Shown here in pieces: positions 7,380-15,953 of a stretch of 64,000 nucleotides of DNA (within the stretch, counting starts at the first letter, position 1; each line of letters begins with the position of its first letter). The notes beneath the pieces are model-generated. The model worked only from the letters and a program-made list of their open reading frames with translations. It was not told the origin of the DNA and did not search any database. Source of the DNA: Acidobacteriota bacterium (GTDB lineage: Bacteria > Acidobacteriota > Terriglobia > Bryobacterales > Bryobacteraceae); assembly GCA_016213775.1 (NCBI GenBank), contig JACQZR010000039.1, forward strand, positions 28,791-92,790, given 5' to 3'. A program made the position numbers and the translations under genes.

Positions 7380-8518
7380 CTAGGAGGCGGCGGTTTGCCG
7401 CAATGGCGCCGGGACAAAGCCGGCTTCGGTTTCCTCAATGATATAGTCGACGACCTGTTTGAGGTCGCCGGTTTCTTTGTAGACACGGAGCTGCCGGTCG
7501 GCGCCAGTGCCCCGGTCCAGAATCGTTCGGATGTAATTGATCTCCTCGCGGCTGCCGAGTTCGTCAACCACGTCGTCGATGAGATCGAGGTACTCGCGAA
7601 TGAGGTCGCGTTCCGGGAGTTCGACGCGTTTGCCGAAGTCGATGAGTTTGCCGTCCAGGCCATAGCGCGCGGCACGCCATTTGTTTTCCATGATGAGCAT
7701 GCGGCGGTAAGGCGGAAGCCCTGGTTCTGCGCATAGAGCTTGTAGAGCTTGGCGACGGTGGCCTGGATGAGCGCGGTGACGGCGATGGTCTCGTCCAGGC
7801 GCATGGGCAGATCCATCACGCGGAATTCGAGTGTCGGGAACGAGGGGTGCGGCCGGATGTCCCACCAGATCTTTTTGGCGTTGTCGATGCAGTTGGTCTG
7901 AATCAACAGGTTGATCATGTTCTCGAATTCCGTGTAGCTGCCGAAGTAGTCGGGGATATTGGTGCGCGGGAACTTGTCGAACACTTTGCAGCGGTAGCTT
8001 TTGAGGCCTGTTTCCATGCCCAGCCAGAAGGGTGAATTAGCGGTGAGCGCGAGAATGTGAGGGACAAAGTAGCGCGCCGCATTCATGATGTGAATCGCGG
8101 CCTCTTTGTCTTCCACTCCGACGTGGACGTGAAGGCCGAAGATGAGGTTGGCGCGGGCCACTTGCTGCATGTCCTCAACGATGGTCATGTAGCGCTCGTC
8201 GGGGTAGATTTCCTGTTTGCGCCAATCAGCGAAGGGGTGGGTGCTGGCGGCTGCGATGCGGAGGAGTCCATTGGCGCGCGCCAGTTGAATAATGTTGGTG
8301 CGTAGTTCGGTCAGATCGGCGCGAGCTTCCTGGATGTTGCGGCAGATGCCGGTGCCCACTTCGACGACGGATTGGTGGAGCTCTGCTTTCACCCGCTCTT
8401 TCAGTACGCGCTTGCCCTCATTGAGGAGTTCCGTTTCGATATGCGACCGCAGGTCGCGCGTAACGGGATCGACAGTTTGGTACTCTTCTTCGATGCCGAG
8501 CGTGAAGGTGGGGCGCAT
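7380..8518 (-). pseudogene. Carboxylate-amine ligase, YbdK/GCS2 family, with one-base frameshift
   Basis: The product belongs to the glutamate-cysteine-ligase-like family: LGIEEEYQ at the N-terminus (metal-binding Glu), ASTHPFADW, LIFGLHVHVG and [15 protein letters not shown]. After LYAQNQGF (about residue 268) the frame is lost. The family's next segment, [21 protein letters not shown], continues in another frame to a TAG at 7380. Restoring one G in the GG at 7712-7713 (a C on the coding strand, making CGC-CCT-TAC) gives one uninterrupted protein of 379 residues, the normal family length. Unrepaired, translation ends at 7367 with a nonsense tail that overlaps the next gene. This is a sequencing error, a fresh mutation or a programmed shift; the high conservation on both sides argues against an old pseudogene. 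The gene heads the four-gene operon. Confidence 0.88.
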
Positions 8519-8650
8519 AGGAATTGCGGGGACTTGTACCAGGATCGCACAGACTCTGGAGGATTAACACCAACCGTACCGTGTGCTAGTCTTCTGGACG
8601 ATGTAGTAGTACAACTCATCTTGCTTCAGATCATATGTGGGGTAATTACC

Positions 8651-11600
8651 ATGAAGAAGTTACTTCTCGCATTTCTCTGCGCCATCGGACTTCTGCCCGG
8701 CCAAACGGTATCGAGCTCGCTCCGTGGCGTCATAGTGGATTCCAGCGGCGGCGCTATTCCCAGCGCCGACTGTGTTCTTACCAACCTGGCTAGCGGCGCA
8801 GCCCTTGCGACGAAAGCCGACACGCAAGGCGCTTGCGTGTTTCCCAACGTGCTTGCGGGCACCTACAAATTGAGTGTCAAGGCCAACGGTTTCCGTGCGC
8901 TGGAAGCCAAGGACATTGTAGTGATGGCCAATCAGACGCGCACTCTGGGTCAACTCCAACTCGAAGTCGGCGGTGTTTCCGAAGCGATCAGCATCAGTGC
9001 CGAGGTATCACAGATTCAATTGGCATCGGCTGAGAAATCGGGTACGATCGCCGGCAGCCAACTGCAGAACATCGCGGTCAAGGGCCGCGACTTCTTCGCA
9101 CTCCTCAACACGGTGCCCGGAGTGGTGGACAACTTCTCGCAGGCACGCGAGACGAGTTCTCCCGATTCCATCAGGGGCACATTCATCAACGGCCAGCGCG
9201 AGAATCAAAAGAATCTGGCTATAGACGGCATCACGGACCTGGACACGGGGTCGAACTCGACCGTCCATTTCCAGCCGAATATGGATGCGATCTCGGAGAT
9301 TCGCATTCTGACTTCGAACTATCAGGCCGAGTTCGGACGCAATGGAGGTGGCGTCATCACGGTGATTACGAAGAGCGGCGGCAAGGACTTTCACGGGACA
9401 GGCTATTACAACTACCGCAACGAATGGATGAACGCCAACAGCTTCTTCCGCAACAGGCAAGGCAACCCGAAGCTGCCCTACCGCTACCGCATCAACGGCT
9501 TCACCATCGGTGGTCCAGTCTATATTCCGAAGGTCTTCAACACCGAAAAGAACAAACTGTTCTTCTTCTTCAGCCAGGAATACGTGGGGATGAAGAAAGA
9601 CTACGGCGACCGGTTCACCACGATGCCCACTGCCGCGGAGCGGAACGGCGATTTTTCGAACAGCCGCGACGGGAACGGCAATATGATCCTGGTTCGCGAC
9701 CCGCTGGCGGCGGCGAATTTTCCCGGCAACATCATTCCCAAGACCCGGGCCAATTCGATGGGGCTGTCGATGCTGAGTTTCCTGCCCACGCCGAATTGGA
9801 CAGATCCTGATCCGAAGCTGGTGTACGCGCGCAATTACCACACGGCCTACAGCGGCCAATATCCGAAACGCCAGGACATGGTTCGCGTGGATTACAACGT
9901 GAGCGATTCTCTTCAGATGTACTACCGCTACATCAAGGATAAGGACGAGCAGACGGTGCCGTGGGGTCTGTGGGTCAATGGCAGCGTGAATTGGGACGTG
10001 ACGCCGATTGTGTTTGGCCAGCCCGGCAAAGGGCACAACTTCCATCTGACGAAGATGTTCGGGCCGTCGCTGATCAACGAATTCATCTTTGGCAAGAGCC
10101 GGAATAATCTGTATTTTTATCCGAAGGAACCGGAGAAGATGTCTCGTGAGAAGGTTGGCAACCCCGGACAGTGGTTCAAGGACAGCGGCACGGGAGTCAC
10201 CTATCTGGATGCGGTGAACTACATGCCGAACATGACCTTCGGCGGAGGGATTTCCAACTCGCCGAATGCCTCGTGGGGGAACATCCCCTACGAGAACTAC
10301 AACAACATCTGGAGCTTCGTCGACAACGTGAGCCGCGTTTGGAGCAGTCATACGTTGAAGGCGGGCATCTACATCGAACGTACGCAGAAATACCAGGTGG
10401 GCGGCGGGAATTATCGCGGTACGTTCAACTTCGACCGCAATGCCAACAACCCGCTGGATGCAAACCACCCGTTCGCCAATGCGCTGCTCGGCAACTTCAA
10501 CAGCTACAGCGAAGCCACTGCGCGAAAGAACGGCGACTGGTGGTTCTGGAACTTCGAATGGTTTCTGCAGGACAACTGGAAGATCAGCAGGAAGCTGACT
10601 CTGGATGCCGGCGTGCGGTTCTATCATCTGCCTCCGCAGACCGACAAAAACAAGACGATCGCCAGTTTCGATCCAACGGCCTATCAGCGCTCAGCGGCTC
10701 CGGCCTTGTACTATCCGATCCGCAATGCGGCCGGGCAGCGCGTTGCAGTCAACCGCCTGACCGGGGCGTTGGCGCCGGCTCCGCTGATCGGTCTGTTCGT
10801 GGCCGGAAGCGGGAACGTGGCCAATGGCGCGTTCATCGGCGGCGAGAACGGCTATCCCGAGGGGCTCTACACCGTCCCCTGGCTGTCGTTCGGACCTCGC
10901 ATCGGATTTGCCTACGATGTGTTCGGCAACGGGAAGACCGCGATTCGCGGAGGCTTCGGAATGTTCAAGGATCGCATGCAGGGCAATCCGACGATGAACA
11001 CCAACGGAAACCCGCCGGTGACGTTCAGTCCGACGCTGTCGTTTGATACGTTGTCGACGTATGCGTCGGCGCAGGGCGCGTTCGGCCCCTCCAACGTGAG
11101 CACGCTGTTGGGCGAGCAACAACTGTCCACTACGATGAATTTCAGTTTTGGCATTCAACAGCAGGTCGGGTCATGGGCGATTGATACATCGTATGTCGGC
11201 GGGTTGTCGCGGCACCTGATGGCTCAGAAGAACCTCAACCCGATTCCGATGTATGCACGATTTGTCGACAGGAACCCCCAGAATGCCGATCCGACGAATC
11301 CGTCGACGCCGTTGGCCGACAATTTCCTCCGCCCGTATTTCGGCTGGGGAGACATCAACTTACGTTCCAACGGGTACTCATCGAATTACAACGCGCTTCA
11401 GATGTCGGCCACAAAACGCTACAGCAGGGGGCTTCAGGTTGGGGCCTCGTACACATTCTCCAAAACGCTTGGAGTTGCCGATGGCGACACGTCCGGACTG
11501 AGTCCCTATTTCAGTGCACGGCAACGCAATTACGGGCCGCTCGGATTCGACCGGCCGCACGTGTTCGTCTTCAACTACATTTACGATCTGCCGAAGGTGG

Positions 11601-12118
11601 CCGCACGGCTCGGCGTCCGTCCGCTGCGCTGGGTGACCGACGATTGGCAGATCTCCGGTATGACCGCCATGCAGAGCGGTTCTCCGTTCACTCCCGGTTT
11701 CGGCCTGGTTCGTTCCGAGGAATGGACCGGGTCCGGGGAAGGTGCACGTGTGAACGTCACCGGTGATCCAGTGCTGCCGAAGGATCAGCGGACCTTCGAC
11801 CGGTGGTTCAACACTGCGGCGATTACGATGCCGGCGAAAGGGACGTTCGGCAATGCGGGCGTGAACATCCTGCGCAATCCCGGAATACACAACTGGGATC
11901 TTGCCATCACCAAGAAGTTCCCCATTCGTGGGGAAGGCCGCTGGGTGCAGTTCCGGACGGAGATGTTCAATGTCTGGAACCACACACAGTATTCGGGGAT
12001 GGGAACCGGCACGTCCTTTGATAACGCCACAGGGAGGAACACGAGCACGACGTTTGGTGTGATCAGCGGCGCGCGTGACCCGCGGTTGATTCAGATGTCC
12101 TTGAAGTTGTATTTCTGA
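8651..12118 (+). CDS. TonB-dependent receptor, Oar-like, with carboxypeptidase-regulatory domain
   Basis: An 1155-residue outer-membrane protein. A signal peptide (KKLLLAFLCAIGLLPG) is followed by a carboxypeptidase-regulatory-like domain (about 22-105, LRGVIVDSSGGAIPSA to GTYKLSV), a plug domain (ISEIRILTSNYQAEFGRNGGG and VITVITKSGG) and a long beta-barrel ending in the aromatic LKLYF, as expected for Omp85-dependent insertion. This is the large Acidobacteria form that takes up glycans or peptides; the substrate is unknown. ATG 8651 is chosen because it begins the signal peptide; the reading frame upstream has no signal and overlaps the divergent ligase gene. It lies between the two halves of the ligase/hydrolase cluster, so it might import or export the related compound. 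Confidence 0.94.
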   Translation: MKKLLLAFLCAIGLLPGQTVSSSLRGVIVDSSGGAIPSADCVLTNLASGAALATKADTQGACVFPNVLAGTYKLSVKANGFRALEAKDIVVMANQTRTLGQLQLEVGGVSEAISISAEVSQIQLASAEKSGTIAGSQLQNIAVKGRDFFALLNTVPGVVDNFSQARETSSPDSIRGTFINGQRENQKNLAIDGITDLDTGSNSTVHFQPNMDAISEIRILTSNYQAEFGRNGGGVITVITKSGGKDFHGTGYYNYRNEWMNANSFFRNRQGNPKLPYRYRINGFTIGGPVYIPKVFNTEKNKLFFFFSQEYVGMKKDYGDRFTTMPTAAERNGDFSNSRDGNGNMILVRDPLAAANFPGNIIPKTRANSMGLSMLSFLPTPNWTDPDPKLVYARNYHTAYSGQYPKRQDMVRVDYNVSDSLQMYYRYIKDKDEQTVPWGLWVNGSVNWDVTPIVFGQPGKGHNFHLTKMFGPSLINEFIFGKSRNNLYFYPKEPEKMSREKVGNPGQWFKDSGTGVTYLDAVNYMPNMTFGGGISNSPNASWGNIPYENYNNIWSFVDNVSRVWSSHTLKAGIYIERTQKYQVGGGNYRGTFNFDRNANNPLDANHPFANALLGNFNSYSEATARKNGDWWFWNFEWFLQDNWKISRKLTLDAGVRFYHLPPQTDKNKTIASFDPTAYQRSAAPALYYPIRNAAGQRVAVNRLTGALAPAPLIGLFVAGSGNVANGAFIGGENGYPEGLYTVPWLSFGPRIGFAYDVFGNGKTAIRGGFGMFKDRMQGNPTMNTNGNPPVTFSPTLSFDTLSTYASAQGAFGPSNVSTLLGEQQLSTTMNFSFGIQQQVGSWAIDTSYVGGLSRHLMAQKNLNPIPMYARFVDRNPQNADPTNPSTPLADNFLRPYFGWGDINLRSNGYSSNYNALQMSATKRYSRGLQVGASYTFSKTLGVADGDTSGLSPYFSARQRNYGPLGFDRPHVFVFNYIYDLPKVAARLGVRPLRWVTDDWQISGMTAMQSGSPFTPGFGLVRSEEWTGSGEGARVNVTGDPVLPKDQRTFDRWFNTAAITMPAKGTFGNAGVNILRNPGIHNWDLAITKKFPIRGEGRWVQFRTEMFNVWNHTQYSGMGTGTSFDNATGRNTSTTFGVISGARDPRLIQMSLKLYF

Positions 12119-12127
12119 TTCGCGGTC

Positions 12128-12158
12128 AGGCCGGCTTGACCTGGTGGCGGGCCGGCCT
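12128..12158. terminator. Bidirectional hairpin between receptor 1 and Uma2 gene
   Basis: AGGCCGGC (12128-12135) pairs perfectly with GCCGGCCT (12151-12158) over a 15-base loop, 10 bases after the receptor stop and overlapping the stop of the convergent Uma2 gene. No strong T-tract. Confidence 0.5.
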
Positions 12159-12657
12159 ATTTGATGAAGATGTCGGTGAGTCGGATGAGCACGCCGTGCG
12201 CGGGGACGGAGAACTGCGTCGTGGCGGTGAGGCTTTCGTCGTGATAAATGGCGAAGCGTTTTGCGATGGGATCGACGAGCCAGATGTGGGGGACACCGAG
12301 AGACTCGAAATCCGCGAACCTGCGCATCAATTCAGCGTGGATATCGTCAGGCGAAAGGACTTCGACCACAATCAGCGGTGGTACTTCGGGTACGTCTTCG
12401 AACGGTTCGCGGTCGAAGGCTGCTATATCCGCGATGCGGAAATGCTCCGGCATTATTCGAATCCGTAACTCCGGCAAGCTGAGCAGCGTCTTAGGTGCCT
12501 GTCGGATGAACAAGGAGATCAGGGCAAGAGTCGCCTTGCTATGAGGCGTGTTCGGCATGGAGCGAGGCACAACCTCCCCTTCGATAAAGTCCGGCTCAGG
12601 ACCTTCGTAAGGCGTGCGGAGGTACTCGTCGGCAGAAATCAGGGTCTTCGTACCCAT
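12157..12657 (-). CDS. Uma2-family (DUF820) endonuclease-like protein
   Basis: 166 residues with the PD-(D/E)xK-like DUF820 pattern: DFIEGEVV, PHSKATLALISL, RIADIAAFD, LIVVEVLSPDD and HIWLVDP. The ADIA/VEVLS aspartate and glutamates would form the nuclease metal site. Uma2 proteins are abundant in Cyanobacteria, Chloroflexota and Acidobacteria, often near transposon remnants, and none has a firmly known role. The ATG at 12657 is chosen because the conserved TKTLISADEYL start follows it. It lies 27 bases after the ATP-grasp gene on the same strand and may be cotranscribed. No transposon ends are visible next to it. Confidence 0.9.
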   Translation of the reverse strand: MGTKTLISADEYLRTPYEGPEPDFIEGEVVPRSMPNTPHSKATLALISLFIRQAPKTLLSLPELRIRIMPEHFRIADIAAFDREPFEDVPEVPPLIVVEVLSPDDIHAELMRRFADFESLGVPHIWLVDPIAKRFAIYHDESLTATTQFSVPAHGVLIRLTDIFIK

Positions 12658-12684
12658 ATGCTTTGAGCGTATCACAGCAACGTT

Positions 12685-13617
12685 TCAGCTATTCAGGAAC
12701 GCCGACCAGCGGAAGTTGTCGCCGGGTTGTTCATCGCTGAGGGCGCGTTCGATCGCCATATCGGCGACGGCGTTGATGACCCACTCGAAGTTCTCAGGGC
12801 CGACGGAGTTGTAGTCGGCGTCGGGGGCGGGGTTGAGGAAGTCAATAGCGTACGGCACCCCATCGCGGCAGGCAAACTCGACGGTATTGAGGTCGTAGCC
12901 GAGGGCGCGGCAGATGGTGAGGCAATCGCGCGTGACGCGATCGTGCATTGCGCCATCGAGAGGAGGGGCGTTCTTCACGTAGCGATCCTGATGCGGCTGG
13001 CGCGGGTCGTAGCGCATGATGTGCACGTTCTTGCGGTTGATGACGTAGCAGCGGAAGTAGTCGTCGAACTCGATGCCTTCCTGGAGCGTCATACAGAGAT
13101 CGCCTGTGTCGTGATAGGCAGCGAAGAACTCTTCAGGGTTGGTGACCTTGTAGACGCTCTTCCAGCCGCCGCCACTGTGGGGCTTGAGGAAGGCGGGGAA
13201 GCCGATGTATTGGAAGACGGCGTCCCAATCGAGAGGGTACTTCAAGTTGCGCATCGACTTTGAGGTGGTCCCGGGCGGATGGACGAAGTGAGGAAGCACC
13301 ACAGTCTTCGGAATCGCGATACCCATTTTGGAGGCGAGCGCGTAGTTGAAGAACTTGTCGTCGGCGCTCCACCAGAAAGGGTTGTTGATGACGATGGTGC
13401 CGCTGAGGGCGGCGTTCTTCAATGCCGCGCGGTAGAAGGGGATGTCGTGCGAGATACGGTCGATGATAACGCGATAGCCGGTGGGCTCCGCCATCTTTAT
13501 GGCGTCAAAGAGTACGGCTTCGGCGCGAACGCCTTCGACATTGCGGGAGTTGATGCGGTCCATCAACGCCCATGGAAAGGTATCTTCCATGCCGAACAGA
13601 ACACCGATTTTGTTCAT
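12685..13617 (-). CDS. ATP-grasp ligase of unknown substrate
   Basis: 310 cytosolic residues resembling D-Ala-D-Ala-ligase/RimK-type ATP-grasp enzymes. The Lys of FPAFLKPHSGGGWKSVYKV should contact ATP, GDLCMTLQEGIEFDDYFRCY lies over the adenine pocket, and NTVEFACRDGVPYAIDFLN supplies metal-binding Glu, Asp and Asn. The N-terminus MNKIGVLFGMEDTFPWALM is a Rossmann-like pre-ATP-grasp strand. GGAGA lies 7-10 bases before ATG 13617. It is 28 bases downstream of the esterase gene and clearly in one operon. Likely reaction: ATP-dependent coupling of a carboxylate to an amine. It is unrelated in sequence to the first ATP-grasp protein of the window, so this is not a duplication. Confidence 0.82.
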   Translation of the reverse strand: MNKIGVLFGMEDTFPWALMDRINSRNVEGVRAEAVLFDAIKMAEPTGYRVIIDRISHDIPFYRAALKNAALSGTIVINNPFWWSADDKFFNYALASKMGIAIPKTVVLPHFVHPPGTTSKSMRNLKYPLDWDAVFQYIGFPAFLKPHSGGGWKSVYKVTNPEEFFAAYHDTGDLCMTLQEGIEFDDYFRCYVINRKNVHIMRYDPRQPHQDRYVKNAPPLDGAMHDRVTRDCLTICRALGYDLNTVEFACRDGVPYAIDFLNPAPDADYNSVGPENFEWVINAVADMAIERALSDEQPGDNFRWSAFLNS

Positions 13618-13645
13618 GGATTGGTTCTCCAGTGAGTCGAGTGGT

Positions 13646-14359
13646 TTAGAAGAATTTGCGAGCCATGTCCTGCCACCAGGGCCAGTCGTGCCCGGTTCCA
13701 TTGGCCCAGACATCCAGGTAATGCGGAATGCCTTTGCCGTTGAGGATGTCCGAGAGCCGCAGGTTCTCTCCCAGGCAGATGTCGTGCTCGCCTGTTGCCA
13801 GCACGAGCCGGAGGCCGTTGCGATAGCGGCTGAGGTACCAGTCGTCGCTGAGATTGGGAAGGAAATCCGCCGGGCTGTTGAAGTAGGCGTCCTCATTGAA
13901 GAATCCGGAGAGGAACTGGTGCATGTCGAATGCGCCGCTCATGCTGACGCAGGTGTGCACGATGTCGGGATGGCGGAGTGCGAAGTTGACGGAATGATAA
14001 CCGCCGAAGCTGCATCCGGTGACGGCGATGCGATCGGCGCCGGTCCAATTCCGCAGCAGCGGGAGCGCCTCCGCGGTGAGATAGCGATCGTACTGGTTGT
14101 GGCGGCGGACCCGGTCGGCGGGGTGGACGTGGCGGTTGTACCAGCTTTCGGCATCGACGCTATCGACGCACATCAGGCGCAGTGCGCCGCTGTCGATTCG
14201 CGGGGCGAGCACCGAGACCATACCACGGTCTTCGTATTCGAAGAATCGTCCCTGGGAGGTGGGGAAAACGAGAACCGGCATGCCGGCATGCCCGAAGGCG
14301 AGCAACTCCATATCCCGGCCCAGCGTGGGACTGAACCACTTGTGGTATTCGCGATGCAT
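13646..14359 (-). CDS. Alpha/beta-hydrolase esterase (COG4947-like)
   Basis: 237 residues, no signal peptide. An esterase-D-like alpha/beta hydrolase: the nucleophile elbow is GCSFGGYH, the acid is probably in TGEHD and the histidine in GTGHDW. MHREYHKWFSPTLGRDMELL and CVDSVDAESWYN match a conserved group of putative esterases that, from memory of family neighbourhoods, often sits beside ATP-grasp genes. It starts the second small operon (esterase, ATP-grasp, possibly Uma2). A role in hydrolysing or releasing the ligase product is plausible but not shown. Confidence 0.85.
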   Translation of the reverse strand: MHREYHKWFSPTLGRDMELLAFGHAGMPVLVFPTSQGRFFEYEDRGMVSVLAPRIDSGALRLMCVDSVDAESWYNRHVHPADRVRRHNQYDRYLTAEALPLLRNWTGADRIAVTGCSFGGYHSVNFALRHPDIVHTCVSMSGAFDMHQFLSGFFNEDAYFNSPADFLPNLSDDWYLSRYRNGLRLVLATGEHDICLGENLRLSDILNGKGIPHYLDVWANGTGHDWPWWQDMARKFF

Positions 14360-14377
14360 GGAAGGCTTAGGAAGGTT

Positions 14378-14405
14378 TTGCAGATACCAATTCTTATCCT
14401 ATCAA
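14378..14405 (+). promoter_or_regulatory. Candidate promoter for the M16 operon
   Basis: TTGCAG (14378-14383), 16-base spacer, TATCAA (14400-14405). A GGAG ribosome site follows at 14424-14427 before ATG 14439. Confidence 0.4.
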
Positions 14406-14438
14406 ACGGAAACCGCGCGGACCGGAGATAATAAGAGA

Positions 14439-15953
14439 ATGAAATCGCGATGGTTGCTGTGGGCTTGCTGCACCCTAATTCCGGCTATCCTGGCCGCGCA
14501 GGATCTTCAGGAGTTTGAGAAAAAGATCACGGAGTTCGATTTGCCCAACGGTCTGCACTTCATTGTGCTGCGGCGTCCGCAAGCTCCGGTTGTCTCGATG
14601 GTGACCCAGGTGAATGTGGGCAGCGCGAACGATCCGGCGGGCAAGACCGGGCTTGCTCACATGCTGGAGCACATGGCCTTCAAGGGCACTGACTCGCTCG
14701 GTACAAACAACTGGCTGGCGGAAAAGAAGTGGCTGTCCGATGTCGAGTCGACTTACGACAAGCTCGAGATCGAAAAGAACAAAGGCCCACGCGGTTCCGC
14801 CGAGGCGATGAAGAAACTGGAGGGGGAACTGAAGGCGGCCATCGAAAAGGCGAATGGCTATGTCGTGAAGGAAGCGTACTCGAAGATCGTGTCGCAGAAC
14901 GGCGGGGTCGGTATGAATGCCAGCACCTCCAACGAAGTAACCACGTACTTTTACTCGCTGCCTTCCAATCGCATCGAGTTGTGGTTTCTGCTCACGTCAC
15001 AGGTGTTCCGGCAGCCGATCATGCGCGAGTTCTACAAGGAGCGCGATGTCGTGCGCGAGGAACGGCGCAGGAGCTTCGAATCGAACCCGCAGGGCAAGAT
15101 GCAGGATGTGTTGCTGACCACCGCGTTTCTGGCGCATCCGCAACGCACGCTCATCGGGTGGGCGAGCGACATTGAGAATCTGCGCGCCCGTGACGCGGAG
15201 GCGCTGTTCAAGACGTACTACGTGCCTTCGAACATGGTGATGGTGCTGGCGGGCGATGTGGATCCAGCGGAGATGAAGCGGCTGGCGCAAGTCTATTTCG
15301 GCGGGATTCCGGCGGGTCCGGCGCCTCCGCGAATTATCACGGAGGAGCCCAAGCAAGAGGGCGAGCGGCGCACGGCGGTGGAAGCACAGGCGCAGCCGTT
15401 TGTTTATATCGGATACAAGCGGCCGGAGGCGGGGCATGCGGATGCCGCGCCACTGAGTGTGCTTGCCGGGGCGATGTCGGGACGCGCGGGCATCCTTTAT
15501 AAAGAGTTGGTGGAAGAGAAGAAAGTGTCGCTGGTCACTTTCGCCGCGGATAGTTTCATTGGCGGCAAGTTTCAGGGGCTGTTCACGTTCATCGTAGTGC
15601 CTGCGGCGGGCAAGACGGGTGACGACAACGAGAAGGCGCTCAATCTCATCATTGAGCGGATGAAGAAGGAGAAAGTGGACCAGGCCATTCTCGACCGCGT
15701 GAAGACGCAGGTGCGCGCGGGGCTGGTTCGCGCGCTGGACAGCAACATGGGCATGGCGCAGCGCCTGGCCTCCAACTACATTCTGTATGGCGACTGGCGC
15801 CGCATGTTCACGCGCATCCAGGAAGTGGACAAAGTGACCGCGGATGATGTTCTGCGTGTCGCCAAAACCTACCTCATCGACAACAACAAGACCGCCGTTT
15901 ATCTCAAGACCCCTGGCGAAAAGAAAGACGGAGACAAGGAGGCCGCGAAATGA
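14439..15953 (+). CDS. M16 zinc metallopeptidase, active subunit
   Basis: 504 residues with signal peptide (WLLWACCTLIPAILAA). The inverted zinc motif HxxEH is intact as H74-M-L-E77-H78, and the third ligand Glu lies in the RDVVREERR segment after an insertion of charged helix typical of the M16B group. The C-terminal half contains the usual non-catalytic M16 repeat (YVPSNMVMVLAGDVD). It should act in the periplasm on peptides. The start has GGAG 11 bases upstream. It overlaps the next M16 gene by ATGA, so the two chains are translated together, as in other heterodimeric M16B peptidases. Confidence 0.95.
   Translation: MKSRWLLWACCTLIPAILAAQDLQEFEKKITEFDLPNGLHFIVLRRPQAPVVSMVTQVNVGSANDPAGKTGLAHMLEHMAFKGTDSLGTNNWLAEKKWLSDVESTYDKLEIEKNKGPRGSAEAMKKLEGELKAAIEKANGYVVKEAYSKIVSQNGGVGMNASTSNEVTTYFYSLPSNRIELWFLLTSQVFRQPIMREFYKERDVVREERRRSFESNPQGKMQDVLLTTAFLAHPQRTLIGWASDIENLRARDAEALFKTYYVPSNMVMVLAGDVDPAEMKRLAQVYFGGIPAGPAPPRIITEEPKQEGERRTAVEAQAQPFVYIGYKRPEAGHADAAPLSVLAGAMSGRAGILYKELVEEKKVSLVTFAADSFIGGKFQGLFTFIVVPAAGKTGDDNEKALNLIIERMKKEKVDQAILDRVKTQVRAGLVRALDSNMGMAQRLASNYILYGDWRRMFTRIQEVDKVTADDVLRVAKTYLIDNNKTAVYLKTPGEKKDGDKEAAK

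Noticed and set aside
7367..7712. C-terminal 115 residues of the unrepaired ligase frame
   Set aside because: Ser/Thr/Arg-rich out-of-frame translation, while the true conserved segment is in the other frame.
9008..10627. 539-codon minus-strand frame inside TonB receptor 1
   Set aside because: Antisense to a conserved receptor, composition of a high-GC shadow.
12157..12657. Uma2 gene as a sign of a mobile element
   Set aside because: No transposase, inverted repeats or target duplications next to it.
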